64,000 nucleotides of DNA from Streptomyces dioscori (GCF_003024195.1 NZ_KZ679054.1:186001-250000), one strand, 5' to 3'; numbered from the stretch's first letter, positions 25,935-35,404 are shown. The notes: a model not told the origin generated them from the sequence alone. Numbers and translations are program-made.

Positions 25935-27925
25935 CCACGACCACCCTCGCCGTCCTCGTCCCCCTCCTCCCGTTCCTGGGCGCCGCGGCCGGCCTGCTCC
26001 TGGGCCGCACCGCCCCCGGCTTCGCACGCCCCCTCGCCGTCCTGCCCTCCGTCGCCGCCCTCGCCCTCGCCGCGGTCGTCGCCGTACGCCAGGGCGGCGG
26101 ACAGGCCGTGGACGCGGCGACCGAGCTCACCCCGACCGGTTCGGTCCCCGTCGAACTCGCCCTGCACATCGACGGCTTCGCCGCCCTCGTCGCGATCCTC
26201 GTCGGCCTGGTAGCGACCTGCGTGCAGATCTACTCGACGGGCTACCTGCGCCACGATCCGCGCTACACCTCGTACGCCGCTCTCGTCTCCCTCTTCACCT
26301 CCGCCATGCTGCTCGTCGTCTACTCCGGCGACCTGATGGTGCTGCTGGTCGGCTGGGAGATCATGGGCATCTGCTCGTACTTCCTCGTCGGCCACTACTG
26401 GGAGACCCCGGAGGCCCGCGCCGCCTCCATCAAGGCCTTCCTCGTCACCAAGCTCGGCGATGTCCCCTTCCTGATCGGTCTGTTCGCGCTCGCCGCCGAC
26501 ACCGGTTCGTTCCGCATCACGAAGATCCTCGGCAACGTCGCGAGCGGCGGACTCGACCACCCGACCCTCATCGCCCTGCTGCTCCTCGCCGGAGTGGCGG
26601 GCAAGTCGGCGCAGTTCCCGCTCCACACCTGGCTCCCCGACGCGATGGCGGGCCCCACGCCCGTCTCCGCGCTGATCCACGCCGCGACGATGGTCGCCGC
26701 CGGTGTCTACTTCATCGCCCGGCTCCTCCCGGTCTTCACCGCCTCCGCGGCCGCGCTGGTCGTCCTCGCCGTGATGGCCGCCGTGACGATGGCCGGCTCG
26801 GCCCTCGCCGCGCTCGCCCAGGACGACATCAAGCGGGTCCTCGCGTACTCGACGATCGGCCAGCTCGGCTACATGACCGGCGCCCTCGCCGTCGGCGACC
26901 GCGGTGCCGCCGTCTTCCACCTCCTCGCCCACGGCGCCTTCAAGGCGCTGCTGTTCCTCGCGGCCGGCGTGATCATCCACGCCGCCGGCACCAACTCGCT
27001 GGCCGCCATGTCCCGGATGAAGGACCTGCGCGCCCGCGTCCCCGACGCCTACTGGACGATGACCGTGGCGCTCCTCGCGCTCGCCGCGATCCCGCCCTTC
27101 AGCGGCTTCTTCTCCAAGGAGTCCGTCCTCGGAGCCGCCGAGCACGCCGCCGTCGGCCACGCCGAGAGCGTCCCCGGAGCCGCGGGCTGGATCGTCCTCG
27201 TCTCCGGCCTGGTGACCGCCCTGCTCACCGCCGCCTACGCGATGCGCCTGTGGCTGCTCGCCTTCCACGGCCACGGCACCGAGGCTCCCGACCACGGCAG
27301 GCAGCCCGTCGCCATGAACTCCGTGCTGTGGCTGCTCGCCCTTCCGTCACTCGCTTTCGGACTCGCCACCGGCGTGCTCCCCGACTGGTTCGACGGCCGG
27401 GACCTCACCCCGACCCTCACGACCGCCGTCCTCGGTACGGGTGTCGCCCTGGTAGGCGGCATCGTCACGTACGGCGCCTGGCGGCACACCACCGCCATGG
27501 CCGGCCGCGTCCCGCTGGGCGCGGTCGCCGCCCACCCGGACGCCGACGGCGGCCTGGTCGAGGCCGAGGCCATCGCCAGCCACGAACCCGCGTACGGCAA
27601 CGTGGCCTCCGCGCCCGACCCGGCGGACCCAGGCCGCCTGCTGCTCGGCCCGCTGCACCGCCACGCGGCCGTCGGCTTCCACCTCGACGCGGTGTACGCG
27701 GCGCTCTTCGTCCGCCCGGTCCAGGCCGCGGCCACCCTCGTCCGGTTCCTCGACCGCGAGGTCGTCGACACCTACGTGCGCGGCGCGGGCGCCCTGCCCC
27801 GCTGGCTCGGCGCCGCCGTGCGACGCGCCCAGACCGGCAATCTGCAGACCTATGTGAGCGCGCTGCTCGCCGGCACCGTCGTCCTGGTGGTCGCCGCCCT
27901 CCTCGTCGCCACCGCGGGAGCGTGA
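25931..27925 (+). CDS. nuoL: NADH-quinone oxidoreductase subunit L
   Basis: The distal antiporter-like proton-pumping subunit, 664 residues with around 15-16 helices. The proton-path residues are recognisable: Glu in LLVGWEIMGICSYFLVGHYW, Lys in GVAGKSAQFPLHTWLPDAM, and a broken-helix region HAATMVAAGVYFIARL. DDIKRVLAYSTIGQLGYM is the conserved cytoplasmic loop. C-terminal residues from about 580 should contain the amphipathic traverse helix. The GTG start overlaps nuoK by 4 bases. Confidence 0.97.
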   Translation: MTTTTLAVLVPLLPFLGAAAGLLLGRTAPGFARPLAVLPSVAALALAAVVAVRQGGGQAVDAATELTPTGSVPVELALHIDGFAALVAILVGLVATCVQIYSTGYLRHDPRYTSYAALVSLFTSAMLLVVYSGDLMVLLVGWEIMGICSYFLVGHYWETPEARAASIKAFLVTKLGDVPFLIGLFALAADTGSFRITKILGNVASGGLDHPTLIALLLLAGVAGKSAQFPLHTWLPDAMAGPTPVSALIHAATMVAAGVYFIARLLPVFTASAAALVVLAVMAAVTMAGSALAALAQDDIKRVLAYSTIGQLGYMTGALAVGDRGAAVFHLLAHGAFKALLFLAAGVIIHAAGTNSLAAMSRMKDLRARVPDAYWTMTVALLALAAIPPFSGFFSKESVLGAAEHAAVGHAESVPGAAGWIVLVSGLVTALLTAAYAMRLWLLAFHGHGTEAPDHGRQPVAMNSVLWLLALPSLAFGLATGVLPDWFDGRDLTPTLTTAVLGTGVALVGGIVTYGAWRHTTAMAGRVPLGAVAAHPDADGGLVEAEAIASHEPAYGNVASAPDPADPGRLLLGPLHRHAAVGFHLDAVYAALFVRPVQAAATLVRFLDREVVDTYVRGAGALPRWLGAAVRRAQTGNLQTYVSALLAGTVVLVVAALLVATAGA

Positions 27926-27931
27926 GCAGGC

Positions 27932-29536
27932 GTGATCGATATCAATGAGTCCGTGATGCAGTTTCTTCTGGCGTTCATCGTGGTCGCCCCGCTCATCGGG
28001 GCGGTCACGGCTCTCCTGCCGGCCCCGCCCGGGCTGAAGGGGAAGTCGCCCGAGCAGGCCGTGCTGCGGCACGGCACGACCGTCACGGGCGCCGTACTCA
28101 TCGCCGCGATCGTCCTCGCGCTCGGCTTCGACCACGACACTCCGGTCAAGGCACAGCGGATGCAGGCCACGACGGACATCAGCTGGATCCCCGCACTCGA
28201 CGTGCGGATCCACCTCGGCATCGACGGCATCTCCCTCCCCCTCCTTGTGCTGACCGCGCTGCTGACCTTCCTGTGCGCGCTGTACTCCTACTTCAAAATG
28301 CCGTCGGGTCCGTCCCCGAAGGCATTCGTGGCGCTCGTCCTCGTGCTGGAGTCCGGCACCCTCGCGACCTTCGCCGTCCTCGACCTGCTGCTGTTCTTCC
28401 TCGCGTTCGAGATGGTGCTCATCCCGATGTACTTCCTCATCGCCCGCTGGGGCGGTGAGCAACGAACCCAGGCGGCCTGGAAGTTCATCCTCTACACACT
28501 GCTCGGTTCCGTGGTCATGCTGCTGGGCCTGCTCCTGATCGGAATCAAGGCGGGCACTTTCGACATGGTGGCACTCGCCACTGACAATCACCCCGCGCTG
28601 ACCACATCGGTGCAGGTCATCGCCGTTCTGGCGATCGGGATCGGGCTCGCGGTCAAGACGCCGATGTGGCCGTTCCACAGCTGGCTGCCGGACGCGCACA
28701 CCGCCGCCCCGACCGTCGGCTCGGTCCTGCTGGCCGGAGTCCTGCTGAAGATGGGCACGTACGGGTTCGTCCGGATCCTGCTGCCGATCACGCCGGACGG
28801 CATGAGCACCTTCGCCCCGTATCTCGCGGCCTTCGCGGTCGTCGGGATCATCTACGGTTCGCTGGCCTGCCTGGCGCTCGCCAAGCAGGGCGCGAAGGGC
28901 GACCTCAAACGCCTCATCGCGTACTCCTCGGTCGGCCACATGGGCTTCGTACTCCTCGGCATCGCGTCGATGACCCCGACCGGCGTGAACGGCGCGCTGT
29001 TCGCGAACATTGCCCACGGCCTCATCACCGGGCTGCTCTTCTTCCTCGTCGGCGCGCTCAAGGACCGCACGGGCACGACCGACCTCGACACCCTGGCGCA
29101 GACGACCGGGGCCGCGCTCTACGGCCGTGCCCCGCGTCTCGGCGGCCTGCTCGCCTTCGCCGCCGTCGCCTCGCTCGGACTGCCGGGCCTCGCCGGGTTC
29201 TGGGGCGAGATGCTCGCGCTGTTCGGCGCGTTCGACCCGGCGGACGGTCTCAGCAGGCCCGCGTTCCTGACGTTCATGGCGATCGCCGCGTTCGGCACGC
29301 TGCTCACGGCCGCGTACATGCTCGTCGTGGTCCGCCGCGTCTGCATGGGCGACACCTCACAGCACGCACAGCACTCGGAGCAGGGGCGTCCGGAGCTCGC
29401 CGACGTCCGGACCTACGAGTTCGCCGCCTGGACCCCGCTCGTCGTCCTCACCGTCGTCGCCGGGCTCTGGCCCAAGACACTCCTCGGCCTGACCGACCCG
29501 GCCGTGCAGCAGCTCCTCTCAGGAGGCACCCGATGA
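27932..29536 (+). CDS. nuoM: NADH-quinone oxidoreductase subunit M
   Basis: The second antiporter-like subunit, 534 residues with about 14 helices. Key segments are LLFFLAFEMVLIPMYFLIA (proton-path Glu), LAVKTPMWPFHSWLPDAHT, VGSVLLAGVLLKMGTYGFVR and DLKRLIAYSSVGHMGFVLLG. The GTG start lies only 6 bases after nuoL. GCGTGATCGATATC around the start has little Shine-Dalgarno character, suggesting coupling to nuoL translation. The last codons overlap nuoN. Confidence 0.97.
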   Translation: MIDINESVMQFLLAFIVVAPLIGAVTALLPAPPGLKGKSPEQAVLRHGTTVTGAVLIAAIVLALGFDHDTPVKAQRMQATTDISWIPALDVRIHLGIDGISLPLLVLTALLTFLCALYSYFKMPSGPSPKAFVALVLVLESGTLATFAVLDLLLFFLAFEMVLIPMYFLIARWGGEQRTQAAWKFILYTLLGSVVMLLGLLLIGIKAGTFDMVALATDNHPALTTSVQVIAVLAIGIGLAVKTPMWPFHSWLPDAHTAAPTVGSVLLAGVLLKMGTYGFVRILLPITPDGMSTFAPYLAAFAVVGIIYGSLACLALAKQGAKGDLKRLIAYSSVGHMGFVLLGIASMTPTGVNGALFANIAHGLITGLLFFLVGALKDRTGTTDLDTLAQTTGAALYGRAPRLGGLLAFAAVASLGLPGLAGFWGEMLALFGAFDPADGLSRPAFLTFMAIAAFGTLLTAAYMLVVVRRVCMGDTSQHAQHSEQGRPELADVRTYEFAAWTPLVVLTVVAGLWPKTLLGLTDPAVQQLLSGGTR

Positions 29537-31080
29537 GCCCCCAGGCCCAGGATCAGGCAGCGTCCCTGGTCCAGTCCGTCGACTGGCTCGCGATCGCCCC
29601 GCCCACCATCGCGGCGGTCGTCGCACTCGCGGTGCTCGTGGCCGACCTCTTCGTGGACGGCAGGAAGAAGGCCCTGCTCGGCTGGGTCTCCGTCGCGGGC
29701 CTCGCCCTCGCCGCGCTCGCCCTGCTGCCCCTCCTGGACGGCGACCGCTCCACGTTCTGCCTGACGGGCGACGCGGACGTGTGCAGCTATACGGCGGACC
29801 GGTTCACGCTGGTCATCCAGTTCCTCGTCCTCGGCGGCGCGCTCCTCGCGGCACTCCTGTCGATGACCGCCCTGAAGGATGCGGGCAAGGACGCCGGCGG
29901 AGACACCGACAAGGCACTTCCCGAAGGGGAGTTCTGGTTCCTGCTGCTCTCCTCGGCCGCCGGCGCCGCCCTGCTGCCCGCCTCGCGCGATCTCGCCACG
30001 CTGATCGTCGCCCTGGAGGTCGCCTCCCTGCCCGCCTTCGCTCTCGTCGGCATCAAGCTCGGCGACCGGAAGTCCTCCGAAGCGGCCCTGAAGTTCTTCC
30101 TGTCCTCGGTCACCGCGACCGCCGTGAGCCTGATGGGCGTCAGCTTCGTCTACGCGTCGACAGGCACCCTGCACCTCACGGAGATCGCCACCAGGATCGA
30201 GGACGTCGATCCCCAACTGCACACGCTCGCCCAGGCGGGCGTGGTCCTCACCCTCGTGGGCTTCGCCTTCAAGACGGCCGCCGTGCCCTTCCACTTCTGG
30301 GTACCCGACACCTACGTAGGAGCGCCTCTCCCGGTCGCCGCCTACCTGTCGGTCGTCGGCAAGGCCGTCGGCTTCTCCGGCCTGATCCTCGTCACCGTGA
30401 TCGCCCTCCCGTCGTACGCGGACGTCTGGGGCCCGGCACTGGCCGTCCTGGCCGCCCTCACCATGACGATCGGCAACGTCGGCGCCCTGCGTCAGCGGGC
30501 CACGCGCGCGTACAGCGCGGTACGCCTCCTCGCCTGGTCCTCCGTGGGACAGGCCGGCTACCTCCTGGTGCCGATCGCCGCCGCCGCGTACTCCGAGGAC
30601 GCCCAGAAGGCCGTCGGCTCCACCGTCGCGTACGCCCTCATGTACGCCGCCGTGAACCTCGGAGCTTTCGCGGTGGCCGCCCTGGTGGCCCGTACGAAGC
30701 CACTCAACAGGATCAGCGACTACCGCGGCCTGTACGCCTCCCGCCCCCTCGCCGCGCTCGTCCTCGGCTTCTTCCTGCTCTGCCTGGCAGGTCTGCCGCC
30801 GGGCATCATCGGCCTCTTCGCGAAGGTCACCGTCTTCTCGGCGGCCGTCGAGGCGGGACTCGGCTGGCTCGCCGTGGTCATGGCCGTCAACGTCGTGATC
30901 GCGCTCTTCTACTACCTCCAGTGGACGACCCTGCTGTTCCGCGCCCCCGAGGGCGAACCCGAGTCGCACCGCGTCCCGGCCCCCCTCACCGCGGCGATCG
31001 CCCTGACCGCCGTCCTCGGCGTCGCGCTCTCCGGGGCACCCCAGCTCATCCTGCGCTTCTCGGACACCGGCCTCTTCTGA
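29533..31080 (+). CDS. nuoN: NADH-quinone oxidoreductase subunit N
   Basis: The third antiporter-like subunit, 515 residues with about 14 helices. Segments include DLATLIVALEVASLPAFALV (Glu), FKTAAVPFHFWVPDTYVGA, AAYLSVVGKAVGFSGLI (Lys) and RLLAWSSVGQAGYLL. AGGAGGCACCCG precedes the ATG, which overlaps the nuoM stop (ATGA). It ends the operon; a GC hairpin follows at 31102-31139. Confidence 0.97.
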   Translation: MSPQAQDQAASLVQSVDWLAIAPPTIAAVVALAVLVADLFVDGRKKALLGWVSVAGLALAALALLPLLDGDRSTFCLTGDADVCSYTADRFTLVIQFLVLGGALLAALLSMTALKDAGKDAGGDTDKALPEGEFWFLLLSSAAGAALLPASRDLATLIVALEVASLPAFALVGIKLGDRKSSEAALKFFLSSVTATAVSLMGVSFVYASTGTLHLTEIATRIEDVDPQLHTLAQAGVVLTLVGFAFKTAAVPFHFWVPDTYVGAPLPVAAYLSVVGKAVGFSGLILVTVIALPSYADVWGPALAVLAALTMTIGNVGALRQRATRAYSAVRLLAWSSVGQAGYLLVPIAAAAYSEDAQKAVGSTVAYALMYAAVNLGAFAVAALVARTKPLNRISDYRGLYASRPLAALVLGFFLLCLAGLPPGIIGLFAKVTVFSAAVEAGLGWLAVVMAVNVVIALFYYLQWTTLLFRAPEGEPESHRVPAPLTAAIALTAVLGVALSGAPQLILRFSDTGLF

Positions 31081-31101
31081 CGCCGCCACGGCAGGCATGC
31101 G

Positions 31102-31139
31102 CACGCGCGCGGGCAAGCGCCACCCTCCACGCGCGCGTG
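31102..31139 (+). terminator. Hairpin after the nuo operon
   Basis: CACGCGCGCG (31102-31111) pairs perfectly with CGCGCGCGTG (31130-31139) across an 18-base loop. The same arm sequence forms the hairpin at 38651-38696. The remaining bases to htpX show no gene. Confidence 0.65.
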
Positions 31140-31331
31140 GACCATGTCGTCCCGTCGCCCGGACATCACCCGGACAGCCGACGCGCGAGCCCGTGCGCAC
31201 AAGGGAACTAGTGCTCCCCGCCTGGCGTTGACCAGTGAGGGAGGGTCCACTGGACCGTGGAGTCACGGAACCAGTGACGTCAGAGATCGACAAGCAAGGG
31301 TTCCCCTGCCGCACGATTTGGAGGGCGTACC

Positions 31332-32195
31332 GTGCACCGCCGGCACAACGGGCTCAGGACCGCCGTACTCCTCGGGGGACTGTCCGCACTCATCATCGTC
31401 ATCGGCAGCTTCTTCGGGCGTATGGGCCTCGTCGTCGCACTGGTCATCGCGATCGGCACGAACGCGTACGCGTACTGGAACAGCGACAAACTGGCTCTAC
31501 GCGCGATGCGCGCGCGCCCGGTGAGCGAATTCGAGGCCCCGGCGCTCTACAAAATGGTCCGCGAGCTCTCCACACAGGCCCGCCAGCCCATGCCCCGCCT
31601 GTACATCTCCCCGACGGAAGCACCGAACGCGTTCGCGACGGGCCGTAACCCCCGCAACGCCGCCGTGTGCTGCACCGAGGGCATCCTGCGCATCCTGAAC
31701 GAGCGGGAGCTGCGCGGCGTCATCGGCCACGAACTGAGCCACGTCTACAACCGCGACATCCTCATCTCGTCCGTCGCCGGCGCCCTGGCCTCCGTGATCA
31801 TGTTCCTGGTCAACTTCGCCTGGCTGATCCCGATCGGCCGCTCCAATGACGACGACGGCCCCGGCCTCCTCGGCATGCTGATGATCATGATCCTCGGCCC
31901 GCTCGCCGCGTCCGTCATCCAGCTCGCCATCAGCCGCTCCCGAGAGTACGAGGCGGACGCGTCCGGCGCGCAGCTCACCGGCGACCCGCTGGCCCTCGCG
32001 AGCGCCCTGCGCAAACTGGAGGCGGGCACGAAGCAGCTGCCGCTGCCTCCGGAGCCGCGCATCGAGACGGCGAGCCACATGATGATCGCCAACCCCTTCC
32101 GCCCGGGCCAGGGACTGTCCAAAATGTTCTCGACGCACCCGCCCATGGCGGAGCGCATCGCCCGGCTCGAACAGATGGCAGGTCGCCACCAGTGA
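31332..32195 (+). CDS. htpX: Membrane zinc metalloprotease HtpX (M48B)
   Basis: A membrane-integrated protease that degrades misfolded membrane proteins, 287 residues. Two N-terminal helices (TAVLLGGLSALIIVIGSFF, GLVVALVIAIGTNAYAYW) precede the catalytic motif HELSH at 133-137. The third zinc ligand is the Glu in SRSREYEADASGAQL. ATGRNPRNAAVCCTEGIL is the typical substrate-groove strand. The GTG follows TTTGGAGGGCGTACC. The stop overlaps the following YccF gene, so the two are co-translated. Confidence 0.96.
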   Translation: MHRRHNGLRTAVLLGGLSALIIVIGSFFGRMGLVVALVIAIGTNAYAYWNSDKLALRAMRARPVSEFEAPALYKMVRELSTQARQPMPRLYISPTEAPNAFATGRNPRNAAVCCTEGILRILNERELRGVIGHELSHVYNRDILISSVAGALASVIMFLVNFAWLIPIGRSNDDDGPGLLGMLMIMILGPLAASVIQLAISRSREYEADASGAQLTGDPLALASALRKLEAGTKQLPLPPEPRIETASHMMIANPFRPGQGLSKMFSTHPPMAERIARLEQMAGRHQ

Positions 32196-32590
32196 AGACA
32201 ATCCTCAACATCATCTGGCTCGTCCTGAGCGGCTTCTGGCTATTCCTCGGCTACCTGCTCGCGGGCGTGCTGCTCTGCATCACGATCATCGGAATCCCGT
32301 TCGGCGTCGCCGCTTTCCGTATCGGTGCCTACGCGCTGTGGCCGTTCGGCCGGACGACGGTTGAGCGCCGCGACGCGGGAGCGCCGTCCTTCATCGTCAA
32401 CGTCCTCTGGCTGATCCTCGCAGGCTGGTGGCTGGCCCTCGCCCACATCGTCACGGGCCTCATCCAGTGTGTGACGATCATCGGCATCCCCCTGGGCATC
32501 GCCAACTTCAAGCTGATCCCGGTCTCGCTGTTCCCTCTGGGACGCGAGATCGTGCGTACGGACCAGCCGTTCACGTCGTCGGTCCGGTAG
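32192..32590 (+). CDS. YccF-domain inner-membrane protein
   Basis: A 132-residue membrane protein with two tandem YccF-type halves. Each half has a pair of hydrophobic segments and a GIP motif: NIIWLVLSGFWLFLGYLLAG with CITIIGIPFGVAAF, then NVLWLILAGWWLALAHIVTG with CVTIIGIPLGIANF. The biochemical role of the family is unknown to me. Coupling to htpX suggests a membrane-maintenance function, but this is inference. Confidence 0.9.
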   Translation: MKTILNIIWLVLSGFWLFLGYLLAGVLLCITIIGIPFGVAAFRIGAYALWPFGRTTVERRDAGAPSFIVNVLWLILAGWWLALAHIVTGLIQCVTIIGIPLGIANFKLIPVSLFPLGREIVRTDQPFTSSVR

Positions 32591-32686
32591 GGCGTAGGGC
32601 GGCGAGGGGGCGGGGCGCCTACGCCTAATGCCGAGGGTTATCCACAGGCCGGCTCGAATGTCAGTGACGCGCTGCATCATGAATGC

Positions 32687-33253
32687 ATGACCGAGACCGA
32701 GCAGTTGCTGGTACGTGTCCTCGCCGAGGCACGCAACTCCCGGCCGTGGGGCTGGCCTTCGCTCCCCGAGCCCGTGGACGCCGCCATGCTCGCCCGCGCC
32801 GAGTCCGCCCTCGGCTTCTCCGTCCCGCCGCTGCTCGCCGCGCTCTATCTGCGGATAGGGGACGGTGGGTTCGGCCCGGAGTACGGTCTGCTGCCCCTGC
32901 TCGACAGCCCGCCCTCGGGAGAGCCCGCGGTCGTCGCGCAGTACCTCGCCCATCGCGAGAGCGGCCGCAAGGACCCCGCCTGGCCCTGGCCGGAAGGCAT
33001 CCTGCCGATATCCCACTGGGGCTGCGGAATGTACGCCTGCGTGGACTGCCGTACGCCGGACGCCACGGTGCTCCTGTTCGAGCCGAACGCCGACGACGCC
33101 GACCACGCCTGGTACGTGGACGCGCCCACCCTCACGGTCTGGCTCGACGCGTGGCTCCAGGGCACCGGCTGGTACGACGAACTGAACGACGACACGGACC
33201 TGCAGCCCTGGCCCGACTTCCGCACACGGACGACAACGACACGAGCGTCATAG
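32687..33253 (+). CDS. SMI1/KNR4-family protein
   Basis: A 188-residue cytoplasmic protein. The SMI1/KNR4 (SUKH) fold is suggested by AMLARAESALGFSVPPLLAALYLRIGDGGFGPEYGLLPL and by the late acidic/aromatic strands (VLLFEPNADDADHAWYVDAP, VWLDAWLQGTGWY). Some SUKH proteins are immunity proteins for polymorphic toxins, but no toxin gene is adjacent, so a solitary housekeeping or orphan role is equally likely. The ATG at 32687 lacks a strong Shine-Dalgarno sequence. Confidence 0.85.
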   Translation: MTETEQLLVRVLAEARNSRPWGWPSLPEPVDAAMLARAESALGFSVPPLLAALYLRIGDGGFGPEYGLLPLLDSPPSGEPAVVAQYLAHRESGRKDPAWPWPEGILPISHWGCGMYACVDCRTPDATVLLFEPNADDADHAWYVDAPTLTVWLDAWLQGTGWYDELNDDTDLQPWPDFRTRTTTTRAS

Positions 33254-33287
33254 CGGACGGCCCCCCCACCCCGCCCACTCCTGCAGG

Positions 33288-33500
33288 GGGCGCGGGGAAC
33301 GGCGCGAGCAACCCACAACAACCCGCACGTTCGACACCGCCCCAACACCGTCCCCCCTAGGGGCCCGAGGAACGGCGCGAGCAACCCACAACAACCCGCA
33401 CGTTCGGCACCACCCCAACCCCCTCCCTCCAAGGGGCGCGGGGAACGGCGCACCCAGCCCTCACCGACCCGCACGCCCTCACCGACCCCCGGCACCCACA
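33288..33500. repeat. 73-bp tandem repeat, three copies
   Basis: The block GGGGCGCGGGGAACGGCGC recurs with an exact 73-base period: GGCGCGAGC at 33301 and 33374, GGCGCACCC at 33447. Copies 1 and 2 are almost identical, including the following CAACCCACAACAACCCGCA; copy 3 has diverged. The gap 33254-33535 holds no gene. The core is the same dispersed element seen elsewhere in the window. Confidence 0.85.
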
Positions 33501-33535
33501 CACCCGAAGCCGGCCGCAGGCCCAAACGCAAGCGA

Positions 33536-34855
33536 TCAACCCGCGCGAATCCACCGCCGCACCCCGTACACGCCCGCCCCCAGCCCCAGCACACCGACCC
33601 CCACGGCCACGGACACCCACGGCAAGGCGAAAGCCAGCGTCAGGCACCCCGCAAGCCCCACCGCAGGCAGAACCCGCGACACCGCCGCCGAAGCCAGCGT
33701 CCATGCCGAGGCATTGGTGATCGCGTAGTACACCAGCACCCCGAAGGAGGAGAAGCCGATCGCACCCCGCACATCCACCGTCGCGGCCAGCACCGCGACC
33801 ACCGCCCCGACGCAGAGCTCCGCCCGATGGGGCACCCGGAAGCGCGGATGCACGGCGGCCAGCCCACCCGGCAGATGCCGGTCACGGGCCATGGCCAGCG
33901 TCGTCCGCGACACCCCCAGAATCAGCGCGAGAAGGGAGCCGAGCGCCGCCACCGCGGCACCCACCCGTACGACCGGGACGAGCCCCGGCACCCCGGCGGC
34001 GCGCACCGCGTCGGCGAGCGGCGCCGTCGCCTGCCTCAGCCGCGTCGGCCCCAGCACGGACACGACAGCCACCGCCACAGCCGCGTACACGACCAGTGCG
34101 ACACCCAGAGCGAGCGGGATCGCGCGCGGAATGGTGCGCGCCGGATCCCGTACCTCCTCGCCGAGGGTCGCGATCCGCGCGTACCCGGCGAACGCGAAGA
34201 ACAGCAGCCCCGCCGCCTGAAGCAGTCCTCCCGCGCCCCCGGAGGCACCCACGCCGAGCCGCCCGGCATCGGAGTCCCCCGAGGTCAGACAGACGACCAC
34301 GACGGAAGCGAGGACCGCGAGGACCACCGCGACGATCACCCGCGTCAGCCACGCGGACTTCTGCACTCCGCCGTAGTTCACCGCGGTCAGTGCCACCACC
34401 GCCCCGACGGCCACCGCGTGCGCCTGCCCCGGCCACACGTACGTGCTCACGGTGAGCGCCATCGCCGCGCACGAGGAGGTCTTGCCCACGACGAACGACC
34501 AGCCCGCCAGATATCCCCAGAACTCGCCGAGCCGCTCGCGGCCGTACACGTACGTCCCGCCCGACGCGGGATACCGGGCGGCCAGGCGTGCCGAAGCAGT
34601 GGCGTTGCAGTAGGCGACGACGGCGGCGATGCCCAGTGCGAGGAGCAGCCCGGATCCCGCGGCCCGTGCCGCGGGCCCCAGCGCGGCGAAGATCCCCGCA
34701 CCGATCATCGAGCCGAGGCCGATGACCACGGCGTCCCCGACACCGAGCGTCCGCCGCAGCTCCGCCGCGCCGCTCGCTGCTCCAGCACCGGCCCAGGCCC
34801 CGGACTCGACCCCGGACCCGGACGAACCCGGCCGGGCGGGATCGGACTGTGTCAT
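33536..34855 (-). CDS. APC-family amino acid permease
   Basis: An amino acid-polyamine-organocation transporter, 439 residues with about 12 helices. The N-terminal family signature is GDAVVIGLGSMIGAGIFAAL, followed by YPASGGTYVYGRERLGEFWGYLAGW and FFAFAGYARIATLGEEVRDP. The start was set at the ATG at 34855 (MTQSDPARPG); upstream in-frame sequence is Arg/Cys-rich and unlike coding sequence. The substrate cannot be assigned. The gene stands alone, facing away from the small membrane protein at 35035. Confidence 0.92.
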   Translation of the reverse strand: MTQSDPARPGSSGSGVESGAWAGAGAASGAAELRRTLGVGDAVVIGLGSMIGAGIFAALGPAARAAGSGLLLALGIAAVVAYCNATASARLAARYPASGGTYVYGRERLGEFWGYLAGWSFVVGKTSSCAAMALTVSTYVWPGQAHAVAVGAVVALTAVNYGGVQKSAWLTRVIVAVVLAVLASVVVVCLTSGDSDAGRLGVGASGGAGGLLQAAGLLFFAFAGYARIATLGEEVRDPARTIPRAIPLALGVALVVYAAVAVAVVSVLGPTRLRQATAPLADAVRAAGVPGLVPVVRVGAAVAALGSLLALILGVSRTTLAMARDRHLPGGLAAVHPRFRVPHRAELCVGAVVAVLAATVDVRGAIGFSSFGVLVYYAITNASAWTLASAAVSRVLPAVGLAGCLTLAFALPWVSVAVGVGVLGLGAGVYGVRRWIRAG

Positions 34856-35034
34856 GAACCGCACCCTACTGATCAGTGCAACCGGCAACCGTCGCGCCGG
34901 CGTCCTCCTCAGCAACAAGGAGCGAACACAAGAGCGAAACGCGGAGCGGCAAAAACAGCCCAGCGCGGTATGACCACAGGCTTGTGCGAGCAGGATCACA
35001 GCACAGGTACAGCACGAAAGGGCAGGTTCACGGC

Positions 35035-35301
35035 ATGGGCATCATCAGCTGGATCATTCTGGGGCTGCTGGCCGGAGCCATCGCCAAGTTCCTGCTGCCG
35101 GGACGCGATCCGGGCGGCTTCATAGGCACGACACTGATCGGCGTCGCGGGCGCCTTCATCGGCGGTTGGATATCCGCCCGTTGGCTGGACCACCCGATCT
35201 CCAAGAGCTTCTACGACGGAGCCACCTGGGCCGCCGCGATCGGCGGCGCGCTGGTTCTGCTGATCGGCTACCGCATCCTGTTCGGCAACTCGCGCGACTG
35301 A
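35035..35301 (+). CDS. GlsB/YeaQ/YmgE-family small membrane protein
   Basis: An 88-residue protein of the transglycosylase-associated (YeaQ/GlsB) family, with three hydrophobic segments: GIISWIILGLLAGAIAKFLLP, FIGTTLIGVAGAFIGGWI and WAAAIGGALVLLIGYRIL. The Gly-rich helices and PGRDPGGFIGT loop are characteristic. Members are often induced by envelope or acid stress; the molecular role is unknown. The ATG has GAAAGGG upstream. A bidirectional terminator follows. Confidence 0.92.
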   Translation: MGIISWIILGLLAGAIAKFLLPGRDPGGFIGTTLIGVAGAFIGGWISARWLDHPISKSFYDGATWAAAIGGALVLLIGYRILFGNSRD

Positions 35302-35335
35302 GTGCGCGCCCCCGAGGCCGCAGCCAGCAGGCGAG

Positions 35336-35366
35336 AAGGGTGGGCACCCGAGGTGCCCACCCTTTC
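35336..35366. terminator. Bidirectional terminator between convergent genes
   Basis: GGGTGGGCACC (35338-35348) and GGTGCCCACCC (35352-35362) form a perfect stem with loop CGA. A/T runs on each side (AA before, TTT after) serve both the small membrane protein gene and the YajQ-family gene. Confidence 0.85.
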
Positions 35367-35404
35367 TCGTACGCGCGGCCGGCGTCCGTGGAACGACCGG
35401 CACG

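Noticed and set aside
32687..33253. Immunity gene of a toxin-immunity system (SMI1/KNR4)
   Set aside because: No toxin, secretion or second immunity gene is adjacent, so the family assignment alone does not support a conflict system.
33288..33500. Possible CRISPR array or replication iterons
   Set aside because: A 73-bp period with nearly the whole unit repeated leaves no spacer; no replication genes are nearby, and the core is a dispersed repeat.
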